Of a stretch of 64,000 bases of DNA, positions 34,471 through 43,200 are shown piece after piece. The first letter of the stretch is position 1. Every line of letters begins with the position of its first letter. Origin of the DNA: Candidatus Woesearchaeota archaeon (GTDB lineage Archaea; Nanobdellota; Nanobdellia; Woesearchaeales; GW2011-AR9); contig JABHQW010000003.1 of the NCBI GenBank assembly GCA_018696595.1, positions 124,001 to 188,000 of the forward strand, read 5' to 3'. A program made the position numbers and the translations under genes. The notes beneath the pieces were generated by a model. That model saw only the letters and a list, made by a program, of their open reading frames with translations, made no database searches and had not been told where the DNA came from.

Positions 34471-35730
34471 ATGCTAGAATCAATCTTTGGAAAGAAAATA
34501 GATTTCAATGAACTTAGAAAAGATTTCACAGTTCTAAATAGAACTATCAATGATAAACCAATAATTTATTTTGATAATGCGTGTATGTCCTTAAGACCAA
34601 AACAAGTTCTGAAAGTAATGAATGAATATTATAATAAGTTCCCTGGTTGTGCAGGAAGAAGTAACCACACAATAAGTGAGGAAGTTAATAAAGCAGTAGA
34701 AAAAGCAAGAGAAAGTATTGCTAAATTTTTTCATGCCAAGCCCGAAGCAGTTGTGTTTACAAAAAACTGTACAGAAGCAATCAATCTTGTTGCCAACGCT
34801 TTTCCATTTGAAAATGGTGATGTTGTATTAACAACAGACAAAGAACATAATTCAAACTTAATCCCCTGGTTACGTTTACAAAAGAAATGGTTGATTAAAC
34901 ATGATGTTATTAATTCTGAACCTAAAAATATATTTTCCACAGACGAGCTGATTAAGAAACTTAACCAGTATAAAGGAAAAATAAAATTGGTTAGCGTTGT
35001 TTATACTTCCAATTTAGATGGAGTAAGCAACCCAGTAAAAGATATTATTAGAATTTGTCATAAACATAAAGTAAAAGTTTTATTAGATTGTTCTCAATCT
35101 GCTTTACATCATGAGATAAATATTAAAAAGTTAGATGCAGACTTCATTGCAGTTTCTTCTCACAAAATGTTAGGACCAAACGGAGTTGGCGCCTTAATTT
35201 CTACAAAAGAAAACCTAGAGATGTTAGATCAGTTCTTGGTTGGCGGAGAGACAGTACAAGATTCAAGTTATGATGATTTTGTGGTTGAAAAAATTCCTGA
35301 AAGATTTGAAGCAGGATTACAGAATTATCCTGGAATAATTGGATTTGGAGAAGCAATAAAATATTTAGACAAAATTGGGTTTAAGAATATTCATGAACAA
35401 TTAATCAAACTCAATTCAGTAGCAACTGCTGGCCTGTCTGAAATTAAGAATGTTAAAATCTTAGGTCCAATTAATGCTTCTAAAAGATCAGGAATTATTT
35501 CTTTTGTAATAAAAGGAAAGAAAGTTCACGAAGTTTCTTTATTATTAAATAACATGCATAACATTATGGTTAGATCTGGAGCTCATTGTGTTCATTCTTG
35601 GTTTAATAAAATTGAAAATAAAGAATCTGTGTTTAAAGATGGAACTGTTCGTGCTAGTTTTGGTTTCTATAATACAATTGAAGAAGTTGAAATCTTTGTT
35701 AAAGCTGTTAAAGAGATTAGCGAATTATAA
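34471..35730 (+). CDS. cysteine desulfurase, SufS-like (class V aminotransferase fold)
   Basis: The 419-aa PLP enzyme takes sulfur from cysteine for iron-sulfur cluster or tRNA thiolation. It has the YFDNACMSLRP start, the KEHNSN segment (His near 130), the PLP lysine in SSHKMLGPNGVG (about residue 231) and a catalytic Cys in RSGAHCVHSW (about 375). The length fits SufS. No suf scaffold genes are adjacent; its neighbour is the thioredoxin-like membrane protein. A SufS identity (rather than other class V desulfurases) is likely. Confidence 0.9.
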   Translation: MLESIFGKKIDFNELRKDFTVLNRTINDKPIIYFDNACMSLRPKQVLKVMNEYYNKFPGCAGRSNHTISEEVNKAVEKARESIAKFFHAKPEAVVFTKNCTEAINLVANAFPFENGDVVLTTDKEHNSNLIPWLRLQKKWLIKHDVINSEPKNIFSTDELIKKLNQYKGKIKLVSVVYTSNLDGVSNPVKDIIRICHKHKVKVLLDCSQSALHHEINIKKLDADFIAVSSHKMLGPNGVGALISTKENLEMLDQFLVGGETVQDSSYDDFVVEKIPERFEAGLQNYPGIIGFGEAIKYLDKIGFKNIHEQLIKLNSVATAGLSEIKNVKILGPINASKRSGIISFVIKGKKVHEVSLLLNNMHNIMVRSGAHCVHSWFNKIENKESVFKDGTVRASFGFYNTIEEVEIFVKAVKEISEL

Positions 35731-35802
35731 AGATATGTTTTCTTAATGTTGTTACTAGATGAATTACTGATTTATCATTAATGAGTGATGAACTGCGAAA
35801 CA

Positions 35803-35811
35803 TTTATAAAT
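35803..35811 (+). promoter_or_regulatory. TATA box that fixes the GGDEF protein start
   Basis: CATTTATAAATG lies inside the longest possible frame and is centred about 26 nt before ATG 35833, which makes a start at 35785 unlikely. Confidence 0.65.
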
Positions 35812-35832
35812 GAATTACGTCATTTTAAGGTT

Positions 35833-36945
35833 ATGCCTAACGATCAAACTGAATTGGAAGATCTTGTAGAATCTCCAAGTAAAGAACAAGATAGTGAGAA
35901 CCGAAAAAGAAGAAGAGCAGATATTCTTGAAGATTTAAGAGATAAATCAAACCGAGTAGAAAGTGCCAGTGAAGTTGTAAAATTAGTTTTAGATACATTA
36001 AGTGAACGAGGCTATAAAGGTACAAGAATGTGGGCTAAAGATGGAGAAAAATATAAACTGATAGCAGCTGCAGATTTTCCTAATGTCCTGTTAGAAAAAG
36101 AGCCAAGTTTTATACCAAATAATGGTTTATTAGAAAAAATACTTCAACGCGAAGGCAAGTCTACTTATTTTAAAGATGCTACAAAAGAAAATACGTTAAT
36201 GACTGGCCCTTTTGATCCACTTAATTCTGTTTTGGCTAGGTATCCTCAAGCAGTTAATATGTTAGCTTTTCCATATTCCAGTTTCTCTAATCTTAAAACA
36301 TTAAAAGATTTTAAAGGATTAATGGTAGTAAATTATGATCCTGCAGATCCTAGAGATATTGAACTAGATGAAAATGGGAAAGTATCTTCTAATGAAGATA
36401 GATTTTTAGGAAGAATTGCCAAATGGGTAGTAGCAGACAAAGTTGTACGAATGATGGAGCTTAACAGAGAAGGACTAACTGGTTTATACGAAGTAACAAA
36501 ATTCCACAGAGATTGGCACAGATATGTTAACCGTTTTCATCTTACTGGCGAAACACAAGGATTGATAACAATTGATATTGATCATTTTAAAGAAATCAAT
36601 GATACTTATGGTCATTTAGTTGGAGACGAATTTATTCAAGGTCTTGGAAAAATGTTTAGAGGGATGGAAAGTAAAGATATCCGACTATATCATCCAGGAG
36701 GAGATGAATTCGCTGTAATTGTTAGAGGAAATATTGAATATGTTAAACAGTTAGGAGAAGAAATCTTACAAAAAGTTAAAACAGTTTGGGTACCTAAGGG
36801 AGCAGAACCGCGAACAGCAAGTATTGGAATAGCGATGACAGAACCTAGTATAATGAATGGTGAGGAGTGGGCCAAAGGAGCAGATGATGCAGTTTATATG
36901 GCCAAGGAAAACGGCCGAAACCAAGTTTGTATTTATCAAAAGTAA
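35833..36945 (+). CDS. GAF-like sensor plus GGDEF diguanylate cyclase-like protein
   Basis: The C-terminal domain is a GGDEF domain with the Mg-binding DIDHFKEINDTYGHLVGDEF (about 240-259) and an intact GGDEFAVI signature (about residue 289). These are the residues for making cyclic di-GMP. The N-terminal part (about 30-190) has a GAF-like pattern (VVKLVLDTLSERGYKG...). The ATG at 35833 gives 370 aa and matches the internal TATA box. GGDEF domains are rare in archaea, so the domain may come from bacteria. Function as a cyclase is plausible from the intact motif but not proven. Confidence 0.88.
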   Translation: MPNDQTELEDLVESPSKEQDSENRKRRRADILEDLRDKSNRVESASEVVKLVLDTLSERGYKGTRMWAKDGEKYKLIAAADFPNVLLEKEPSFIPNNGLLEKILQREGKSTYFKDATKENTLMTGPFDPLNSVLARYPQAVNMLAFPYSSFSNLKTLKDFKGLMVVNYDPADPRDIELDENGKVSSNEDRFLGRIAKWVVADKVVRMMELNREGLTGLYEVTKFHRDWHRYVNRFHLTGETQGLITIDIDHFKEINDTYGHLVGDEFIQGLGKMFRGMESKDIRLYHPGGDEFAVIVRGNIEYVKQLGEEILQKVKTVWVPKGAEPRTASIGIAMTEPSIMNGEEWAKGADDAVYMAKENGRNQVCIYQK

Positions 36946-37006
36946 TAGAAAGTTATATTAGATAATTCTGTTTTAATAATTAAGTATTGCTAATTATTAA
37001 CTAAAA

Positions 37007-37639
37007 ATGAATCTTAACTACAAACAAATATTCTCAATTCTTGAAAAAGACCATCAAGAAACAATGCTAGAACAGTTTAAACATTATAGCAAATTTCAAA
37101 TGTTAATTGCTACAATGTTAAGTGCTAGAACAAAAGATACAACTACAATCCCGATTGTTGTAAGGATGTTCAGAAAATGGAGAACTCCTGAAGATTTTCT
37201 TAAAGTAAATTTTTTAGAGTTGGAAAAAGAATTATATGGTATTGGATTTTATCGCGTGAAATCTAGGAACATTCAGAAGTTAAGCAAAATGATTATTTCA
37301 GACTTTAATGGAAAAGTTCCAGACACTCTTGAAGGGATGGTTAAACTCCCCGGTGTTGGTCGTAAGACTGCCAACTGTATGTTAAATTATGCTTTTGGTA
37401 AATCAGCAGTAGCGGTTGACATTCACGTACATCGCATTTCTAACAGATTAGGTTGGGTGAAAACTGGAAGTGAGTCTGAAACAGAATTGAAGTTAATGAA
37501 AATTCTTCCAAAAGAATTATGGAACAAAGTTAATATGCTACTTGTTAATCATGGCCAAAATGTTTGTTTTCCTATAAAACCGAATTGTAAAGAGTGTAAA
37601 ATTGTTAAATTATGTAAATTTGAGAAGAAGAATTTATAA
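37007..37639 (+). CDS. nth: endonuclease III
   Basis: The 210-aa DNA glycosylase/AP lyase repairs oxidised pyrimidines. It has the helix-hairpin-helix LPGVGRKTA with the catalytic Lys (about residue 120), the catalytic Asp in VDIHVHRIS (about 139) and the C-terminal 4Fe-4S ligands in C-x6-C-x2-C-x5-C (CFPIKPNCKECKIVKLC). Length fits the family. Confidence 0.96.
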   Translation: MNLNYKQIFSILEKDHQETMLEQFKHYSKFQMLIATMLSARTKDTTTIPIVVRMFRKWRTPEDFLKVNFLELEKELYGIGFYRVKSRNIQKLSKMIISDFNGKVPDTLEGMVKLPGVGRKTANCMLNYAFGKSAVAVDIHVHRISNRLGWVKTGSESETELKLMKILPKELWNKVNMLLVNHGQNVCFPIKPNCKECKIVKLCKFEKKNL

Positions 37640-37663
37640 ATTAGAATCACCCTAAATTATTTA

Positions 37664-38593
37664 ATGGTAACAGATAGCCGGATTGAAAAGTTATGTGGTG
37701 TTTATGAAGTTTCTCCAAGATATTTTCCGTTATCAGGAACTAATGAAAATAATAATAAAGAAAATGTTATCAACAATATCTCAAGTTTCTTTAGTAATGG
37801 TTATGTAAGAAAATTATTGTTAGAAGCTAAAGATACAATTTTTTCAAGAATAGACACACCAAATCCGAAATCAAGGTTTCGTGAAACATTAGAAGAAATC
37901 ACTAAGTTCATGTACGGAATATCTACTGAAAAAGATTTTTCAGTTATTAGAAGTTCAGGTGAAATGCGTAAAGAATTAGCTCGTTATAATAGAATTGATA
38001 AAAAGTCTAGTGCCACAGCAAAAAGAATTAAGAAACGTCTTATTGATTTATTTGGGGCTTATCAGGAAGAGTTTGTAAAATATGGCATTAGACCATGCGT
38101 TTTTGGATCATTACGTTACGGTGATGCATCAGAATATTCTGACATTAATTTAATGTTTTTAGTATCATCTCCAAAGAATATGGGAGATAATGAAGAATAT
38201 CAGAATAAAGTAAAAGTAATTGTAGAAGAAGCTGAAGCTAGAATCAATAATTTTTATGGGAATGAAGATAAAAATAAAATAAGAGATGTAGAAAGGGCTG
38301 AACAACTTATTGTAGATTTAAACGATTTAAATTCAGTATTAATTGATGTTGAGGAAGGAGAAACAACCTGTTTTGAAGACTACCAATTTGAGGATAATGA
38401 CTTTTATCCATACAGTTGGATCATTGAAGGAATTCCAATGACTTCAAGGTTGGGCCACATAGAACGTGAAACCAATTATATTAAAAATAAAATGAAAAAA
38501 TGTGCAAGTAAAGATCCAATCTTTGAATTATTATTATGTTTAAGTTACTATTTCTCATTAGAAAAAAGAAAACAAAATTTATGCAGAACGTAA
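37664..38593 (+). CDS. nucleotidyltransferase-fold protein (degenerate)
   Basis: The 309-aa protein contains VFGSLRYGDASEYSDINLM (about 146-164), which has the GS and first Asp of the Pol-beta nucleotidyltransferase core, but the second Asp of the D-x-D pair is Asn. A third acidic residue may be LIDVEEGE near 228. A helical N-terminal half (about 30-130) and a helical C-terminus are unassigned. A TATA box (GAATTTATAAA, about 37629-37639) suggests a leaderless start. Its 3' end overlaps the convergent membrane gene by 15 nt. Confidence 0.7.
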   Translation: MVTDSRIEKLCGVYEVSPRYFPLSGTNENNNKENVINNISSFFSNGYVRKLLLEAKDTIFSRIDTPNPKSRFRETLEEITKFMYGISTEKDFSVIRSSGEMRKELARYNRIDKKSSATAKRIKKRLIDLFGAYQEEFVKYGIRPCVFGSLRYGDASEYSDINLMFLVSSPKNMGDNEEYQNKVKVIVEEAEARINNFYGNEDKNKIRDVERAEQLIVDLNDLNSVLIDVEEGETTCFEDYQFEDNDFYPYSWIIEGIPMTSRLGHIERETNYIKNKMKKCASKDPIFELLLCLSYYFSLEKRKQNLCRT

Positions 38594-38824
38594 AATCCTT
38601 ACTAACTTAAAACCAGCCACTGTTAACCAAACAACGTTAAGAATTATAAACGGCAAAGAGTTTAATGAAAAAGCGTAATAGATTAATAGGAAAGCACCAA
38701 TGATATTAAGAACATTATATTGAACAGTATCTTGATTAAACTTTCTTACAAATTCGTCAAGAATAAAAGCAGCTAAAATAAATAACATCCCTAAAGTTCC
38801 AATAATTAAATTAATGTTTAACAT
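38579..38824 (-). CDS. small three-TM membrane protein (CBU_0592-like)
   Basis: The 81-aa protein has three hydrophobic helices and the segment YNVLNIIGAFLLIYYAFSLNSLPFIILNVVWLTVAGFKLVRI, which fits the CBU_0592 type of small membrane proteins. It follows the coiled-coil gene after 2 nt and is co-transcribed with it. The function is unknown. Confidence 0.8.
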   Translation of the reverse strand: MLNINLIIGTLGMLFILAAFILDEFVRKFNQDTVQYNVLNIIGAFLLIYYAFSLNSLPFIILNVVWLTVAGFKLVRILRSA

Positions 38825-38826
38825 TT

Positions 38827-39420
38827 TTATCTTTTCTTTTTTATTTGGGTTTCCTTAATCAAAGCAACCATATGTTTCCCAATATGCCTGGAAATAGTTT
38901 TATGTTTTTTAGATGTTTGTACTAAATTATCAAGATATTTTAAGTGAGGTAAATCCATAAAGAATAAAGTTTCTTCTAATGAAAGCTTCTTATGTAACAA
39001 ATCATTAATTTCATGGTACTGACCAGAGAGGTTGGCGACTTTCTTTTCAAACTGTTGAATATCCGTTAATGTTTGTTTTAAATTCATAAAATCATCGTTA
39101 AGTAAACTGTTAGTGATTACTTTTGACTTATTCTGGTCACCATTAAAGGTAGTAAGTTTTAGTTCAATTAAATATCTGGAATAAGTTTTCAATTTATCAT
39201 TAATCATTTGATCTTGTCCTAAAGAATTAATGTGTTTATGTACTGTATCTAAACGATGTTTAAGTTCTTTTTTAGTATCTTCATCTAAGTTTTTAATGAA
39301 AGACAAATGTTTATTTGAAGTCTTTCTTAACGGTTTAATCCAATTCTTTTTGAAGTTATCAGTAGTTTCAGAAATGTTTGTTAAAGATTCAGTTTCTCGT
39401 CTAATTTCGCGTAAATCCAT
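38827..39420 (-). CDS. coiled-coil hypothetical protein
   Basis: The 197-aa, charged, almost wholly helical protein has long amphipathic stretches and no Pro/Gly-rich regions. A TATA box (CTTTTATAAAT, about 39443-39453) lies near the end of the upstream gene and would start a separate leaderless transcript at the ATG at 39420. The function is unknown. Confidence 0.75.
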   Translation of the reverse strand: MDLREIRRETESLTNISETTDNFKKNWIKPLRKTSNKHLSFIKNLDEDTKKELKHRLDTVHKHINSLGQDQMINDKLKTYSRYLIELKLTTFNGDQNKSKVITNSLLNDDFMNLKQTLTDIQQFEKKVANLSGQYHEINDLLHKKLSLEETLFFMDLPHLKYLDNLVQTSKKHKTISRHIGKHMVALIKETQIKKKR

Positions 39421-39452
39421 TTTATATATTAAACAAACTTGATTTATAAAAG

Positions 39453-40271
39453 TTATGTTTTACTCTCCATTGCTTTCAACAAGTAAATTCTAAACCAAGC
39501 CAAGAAAATAAAGCCAACGATAACACTAACAATTGTTAGAATGTTCTGTTGATATTGGAACTTAAGAGTGAGAGGATAAAGTATTACTGCCAAAACAATT
39601 CCTGTTAATAAAGAGAACAAATAAATCATCCCAAACTGGGACCACTTACCTTTCAATGCTTGAAAAGACTTTCTAATTGCTTTAAAGACTTGATACTCTT
39701 CTGTGAAATACTTATAGGTTAAGAAAACCATTGTTAGCCAAATAAGAGTAAACAGTAAAGTTAGTAAACTATCAAATATTGAAACAATGTTAGGGTTATT
39801 AATTAATCCAACTAAACCCACTAAAATTAATTTTATTAATAGTACAACAAACAAATAAACTAAAAAGATCACCAATAAAATTATGTTTAAAGAGTTCCAT
39901 TTCCAAAACCTTTTTTTGTTAAACTTCTTGTTTAGCAATGTATTCCATAACAAACAACGTGAAAAAGAATAAAAGATTAATGTAAAAGCCAAGAAGGCCA
40001 CTATTCCTAAGATTGAATAAATAACAAAGTGTTGTATCAGGTTAGCATAAGATTCTAATTGTTCCTCGGATGCAGTTACTAAAAACTTTTCTAAATCTGC
40101 AGAAGTATCTTGACCTTGCATTAATTCTAAAGCGTTACTTTCAATCGCTTTCGAAGAAAAGAAAAGTACCCCTATAATGATGAGAAGAAAAATAATGTCT
40201 ATTGCTATGCTAATTAAATGGTTCTTCTTAGGTTTAAAAGAGTTCAAGTAAGTTTTAATATTTTTATTCAT
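39453..40271 (-). CDS. six-TM membrane protein of the surface-protein operon
   Basis: The 272-aa protein has six TM segments (about 18-43, 82-106, 130-160, 172-196, 213-236 and 245-266), with an outer loop rich in Glu/Gln between TM1 and TM2. It starts 3 nt after the stop of the 1679-aa gene, so it is the last gene of the overlapping chain that begins at 52109. A membrane platform for the large exported proteins is an inference from position. Confidence 0.8.
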   Translation of the reverse strand: MNKNIKTYLNSFKPKKNHLISIAIDIIFLLIIIGVLFFSSKAIESNALELMQGQDTSADLEKFLVTASEEQLESYANLIQHFVIYSILGIVAFLAFTLIFYSFSRCLLWNTLLNKKFNKKRFWKWNSLNIILLVIFLVYLFVVLLIKLILVGLVGLINNPNIVSIFDSLLTLLFTLIWLTMVFLTYKYFTEEYQVFKAIRKSFQALKGKWSQFGMIYLFSLLTGIVLAVILYPLTLKFQYQQNILTIVSVIVGFIFLAWFRIYLLKAMESKT

Positions 40272-40274
40272 TTT

Positions 40275-43200
40275 TTACCAATCCTGTTTTCTTTTCACAT
40301 CTCCACCAGAAACAGAAGTTGATTCTCCTGAACTACCGTAATCATAATCAACAGAACCTTTTGTTGATTTTTTAAATTTCGTACAAACATTTCCAATAGC
40401 ATTTGGCTCAAAGTCAAATCCACTACTTCGAGAAGCAGTTAGTGGTGCTTTAAACCATTTTATACAAATCTTCTCAATTTTATACTCTGTTGCACTATAA
40501 TGATTAATTTTATCACCATCAGTTTCACCGTTATCTAAATGTACAGATTTACTGTATACTGGTTTTTCGCCAATGTAAACATTAAATGATATGGCGCCAT
40601 CCTCATCTGAGTAAGGTGTTAAAGACTCGTCAAACGGTGCAGAGACACCCCAAGTGATTTTATAAAAGTAACCAACGGTTGGTTCTTCTGCATATTCATC
40701 TTCATAACAAAACATGTCTTCTTCATTACAATAAAGTTTACTTGGACAATAAAATCCCCCTTCTTCATTCTCTACACAAAGCATTGGATTTTTTTCTAAA
40801 GTTTTTTCTGCTTGAATACTTGCTACTGCTTGAAAACTTCCACCAGGAGTTTCAATATAAGCATAATCTGTACCTTGTACATCATAACTTTCTAGTGCAT
40901 AGCAAATTGCTGAGGAATAAAATCTTTCATCTAAAACAGTTCCTGCAAACCATTGATCTATTTCGGAAGCTAATTCGGTTGCATAAGAGTCTCCTAATAA
41001 TGCCATTGAAATTGAATTCCAACCACTAAGATCTAACAAATCATAAACTTGTGCTCCTGTTTGTTGCCATTCAGTATCTCCAGCAAAGAATCTGTGTAAA
41101 GTTCTTGAGGAAGCTCTCTTATCAACATCCGCTTTACATTTATCCTCTCCATCACAAAGTTCATCGTATCCTGCTGCATCATTAGAGAACTTTTTTGAAG
41201 TTTGAGCACATTCCTCTCTGGACTTGCCTTTTTCACAATTATAAATTTCATTATTGTCAGGAGTAAAGAAAATATTCTTTTCACAACCAACCATTTTAGG
41301 ATTCTGTTTACCACAATTGCCATAACCTACCCCAGCATCAATATATCTAAATAATCCAACTGTTCGGGTTTCATAAGTTCTTACGTCATCATCACTTACT
41401 TTCTTATCTTCACCATAATTTGTATCTGATAAATAATAACCATCTTCTTCTAACACATCTGATTCAATATTACTTTCATCACATTCTCCTTCTCCACCTT
41501 TACAAAAAGAAGTCCCTTCATATTCGACATTCCCAATCTTAAATAGCCAAGTTTCAGTTCTTTCTCCATCAGAAGATTCAGTAAAGTCCATCGCTCCAAA
41601 TTCATCGGCAAACCAATTTTGTTTAGGATCATAGATTGAAATCCCTTTATAAAAATCATCACCACTCTTAAAACAAGCTTCTTGTTTTTTACAAGTTCCT
41701 GATACTTTATCAACACCATCACTTGTTTCATCTACTTCAAATTGACGATTAGAAGAATCTTTGTAACTTTTACCATCTTCTGTTGAAAGCATAAAATTAT
41801 TACCATTATAATAATCTGCTTTTTCACCTTTATAATCAATTTTGAAAATATTAGTTTCCTCACCATTCACTTCAGGATTAGTAACTTTAGCTAATTCTTC
41901 ATCTCCAATCTTAGAAGTCATAATTCCTTCTTTACTAACAAATAGTTCTCCAGTCTTTCCATCTTCTCCGCCTACTAACTTTTTAACAATGTTAGAAGGC
42001 ACAGTCATTTGTTTATCTGGATCTGGTTGAAATCCTTTCTCTTTATCAATAGGTGCTTCTGCAACAATAGTATAACCATTATCTAACGCAATAAGTGCAG
42101 TTCCTGAAGTTCCGTGTGGTTGATACCCAGAACCCGCTGTTGCGAAACCTGCCCCTTCCGGAATGTTTAAGTTTTCTAATGTTCCTTGAGGTAAAAAGTC
42201 CCCTTTGCCTGAAGTATCTTTTGCAACAAAAACTTGACCATTTTCAATCCAATATTTAGTTTCTTTTCCTGCTTCTGTTTGTATAACACAACCTGGGGGC
42301 TCACAATTATCTGGAATAACAATTTGACCTGTTTCTTCAGTGATTTTAATTTTTTCTTCGTTAAGTGTAACTAAAGATGTTTCCTGAGACGTTCTTTCTT
42401 TTAACAGATTTTGAATCTCTTCTTGTTTACTAATAAACTGAGCAGTTTCTTCTTCAACCTCTTCTTCTAATCTTAATAATTGATCAGCCAACCATTGTTC
42501 TGCTCCCTTTTGAGTTAAACCACCTTCAGTATAAGCACTAATTTCTTCTTCATATATCATCGGATCATCAAGCCAAGTACTATATCTAGCAATGTCACTT
42601 TGTTTATCATTAATATCTTCTTTAAGTTGTGATGTTTGAGTCTGCAATTCTTCAACATCAACACCAATTTGAGTAATAGCATTTTCTGTTTCTGTAATCT
42701 CTTTAGAAACTTTATTAGCCTGTGCACTCTCACTTACAATTGCTCCAAGGTGAGCTTCTTGAACACTATCATCAATTCCAAACACTTCTCCCCAACCACC
42801 AAGTTTTGCAGTCTCAGAAGTTGCGAGAGTAGCAGCTTTCGCAGCAGCAGCTTGAACTGGAGCATCAGAAGTTATTGTTGTTAGTGTAGGCACATCTTTA
42901 CCTTTTGCTATTAATTGATTCTTTGATGTTCCAGTTAATTCAACAACAATACCATCTTCATTCTGTCTGTAATATTTTCCATCTTCACTTTTCCAATATT
43001 TACATTTTTTACAACCAGCACCTTCTCCAAATAATGTCGCGCCAGTAACTGCCTTAGCTGGAACTTGTACATTTACAACAGAGTAAGAAGTTGATCTTTT
43101 CTGTCGTTCAAGTTTAGGAGGTACAGGTTGACCCTTCATCTTAGTAAGATATCCATTAATATTCTGTTGATCCTCAGGTAATCCATCATATTCCAACTTA

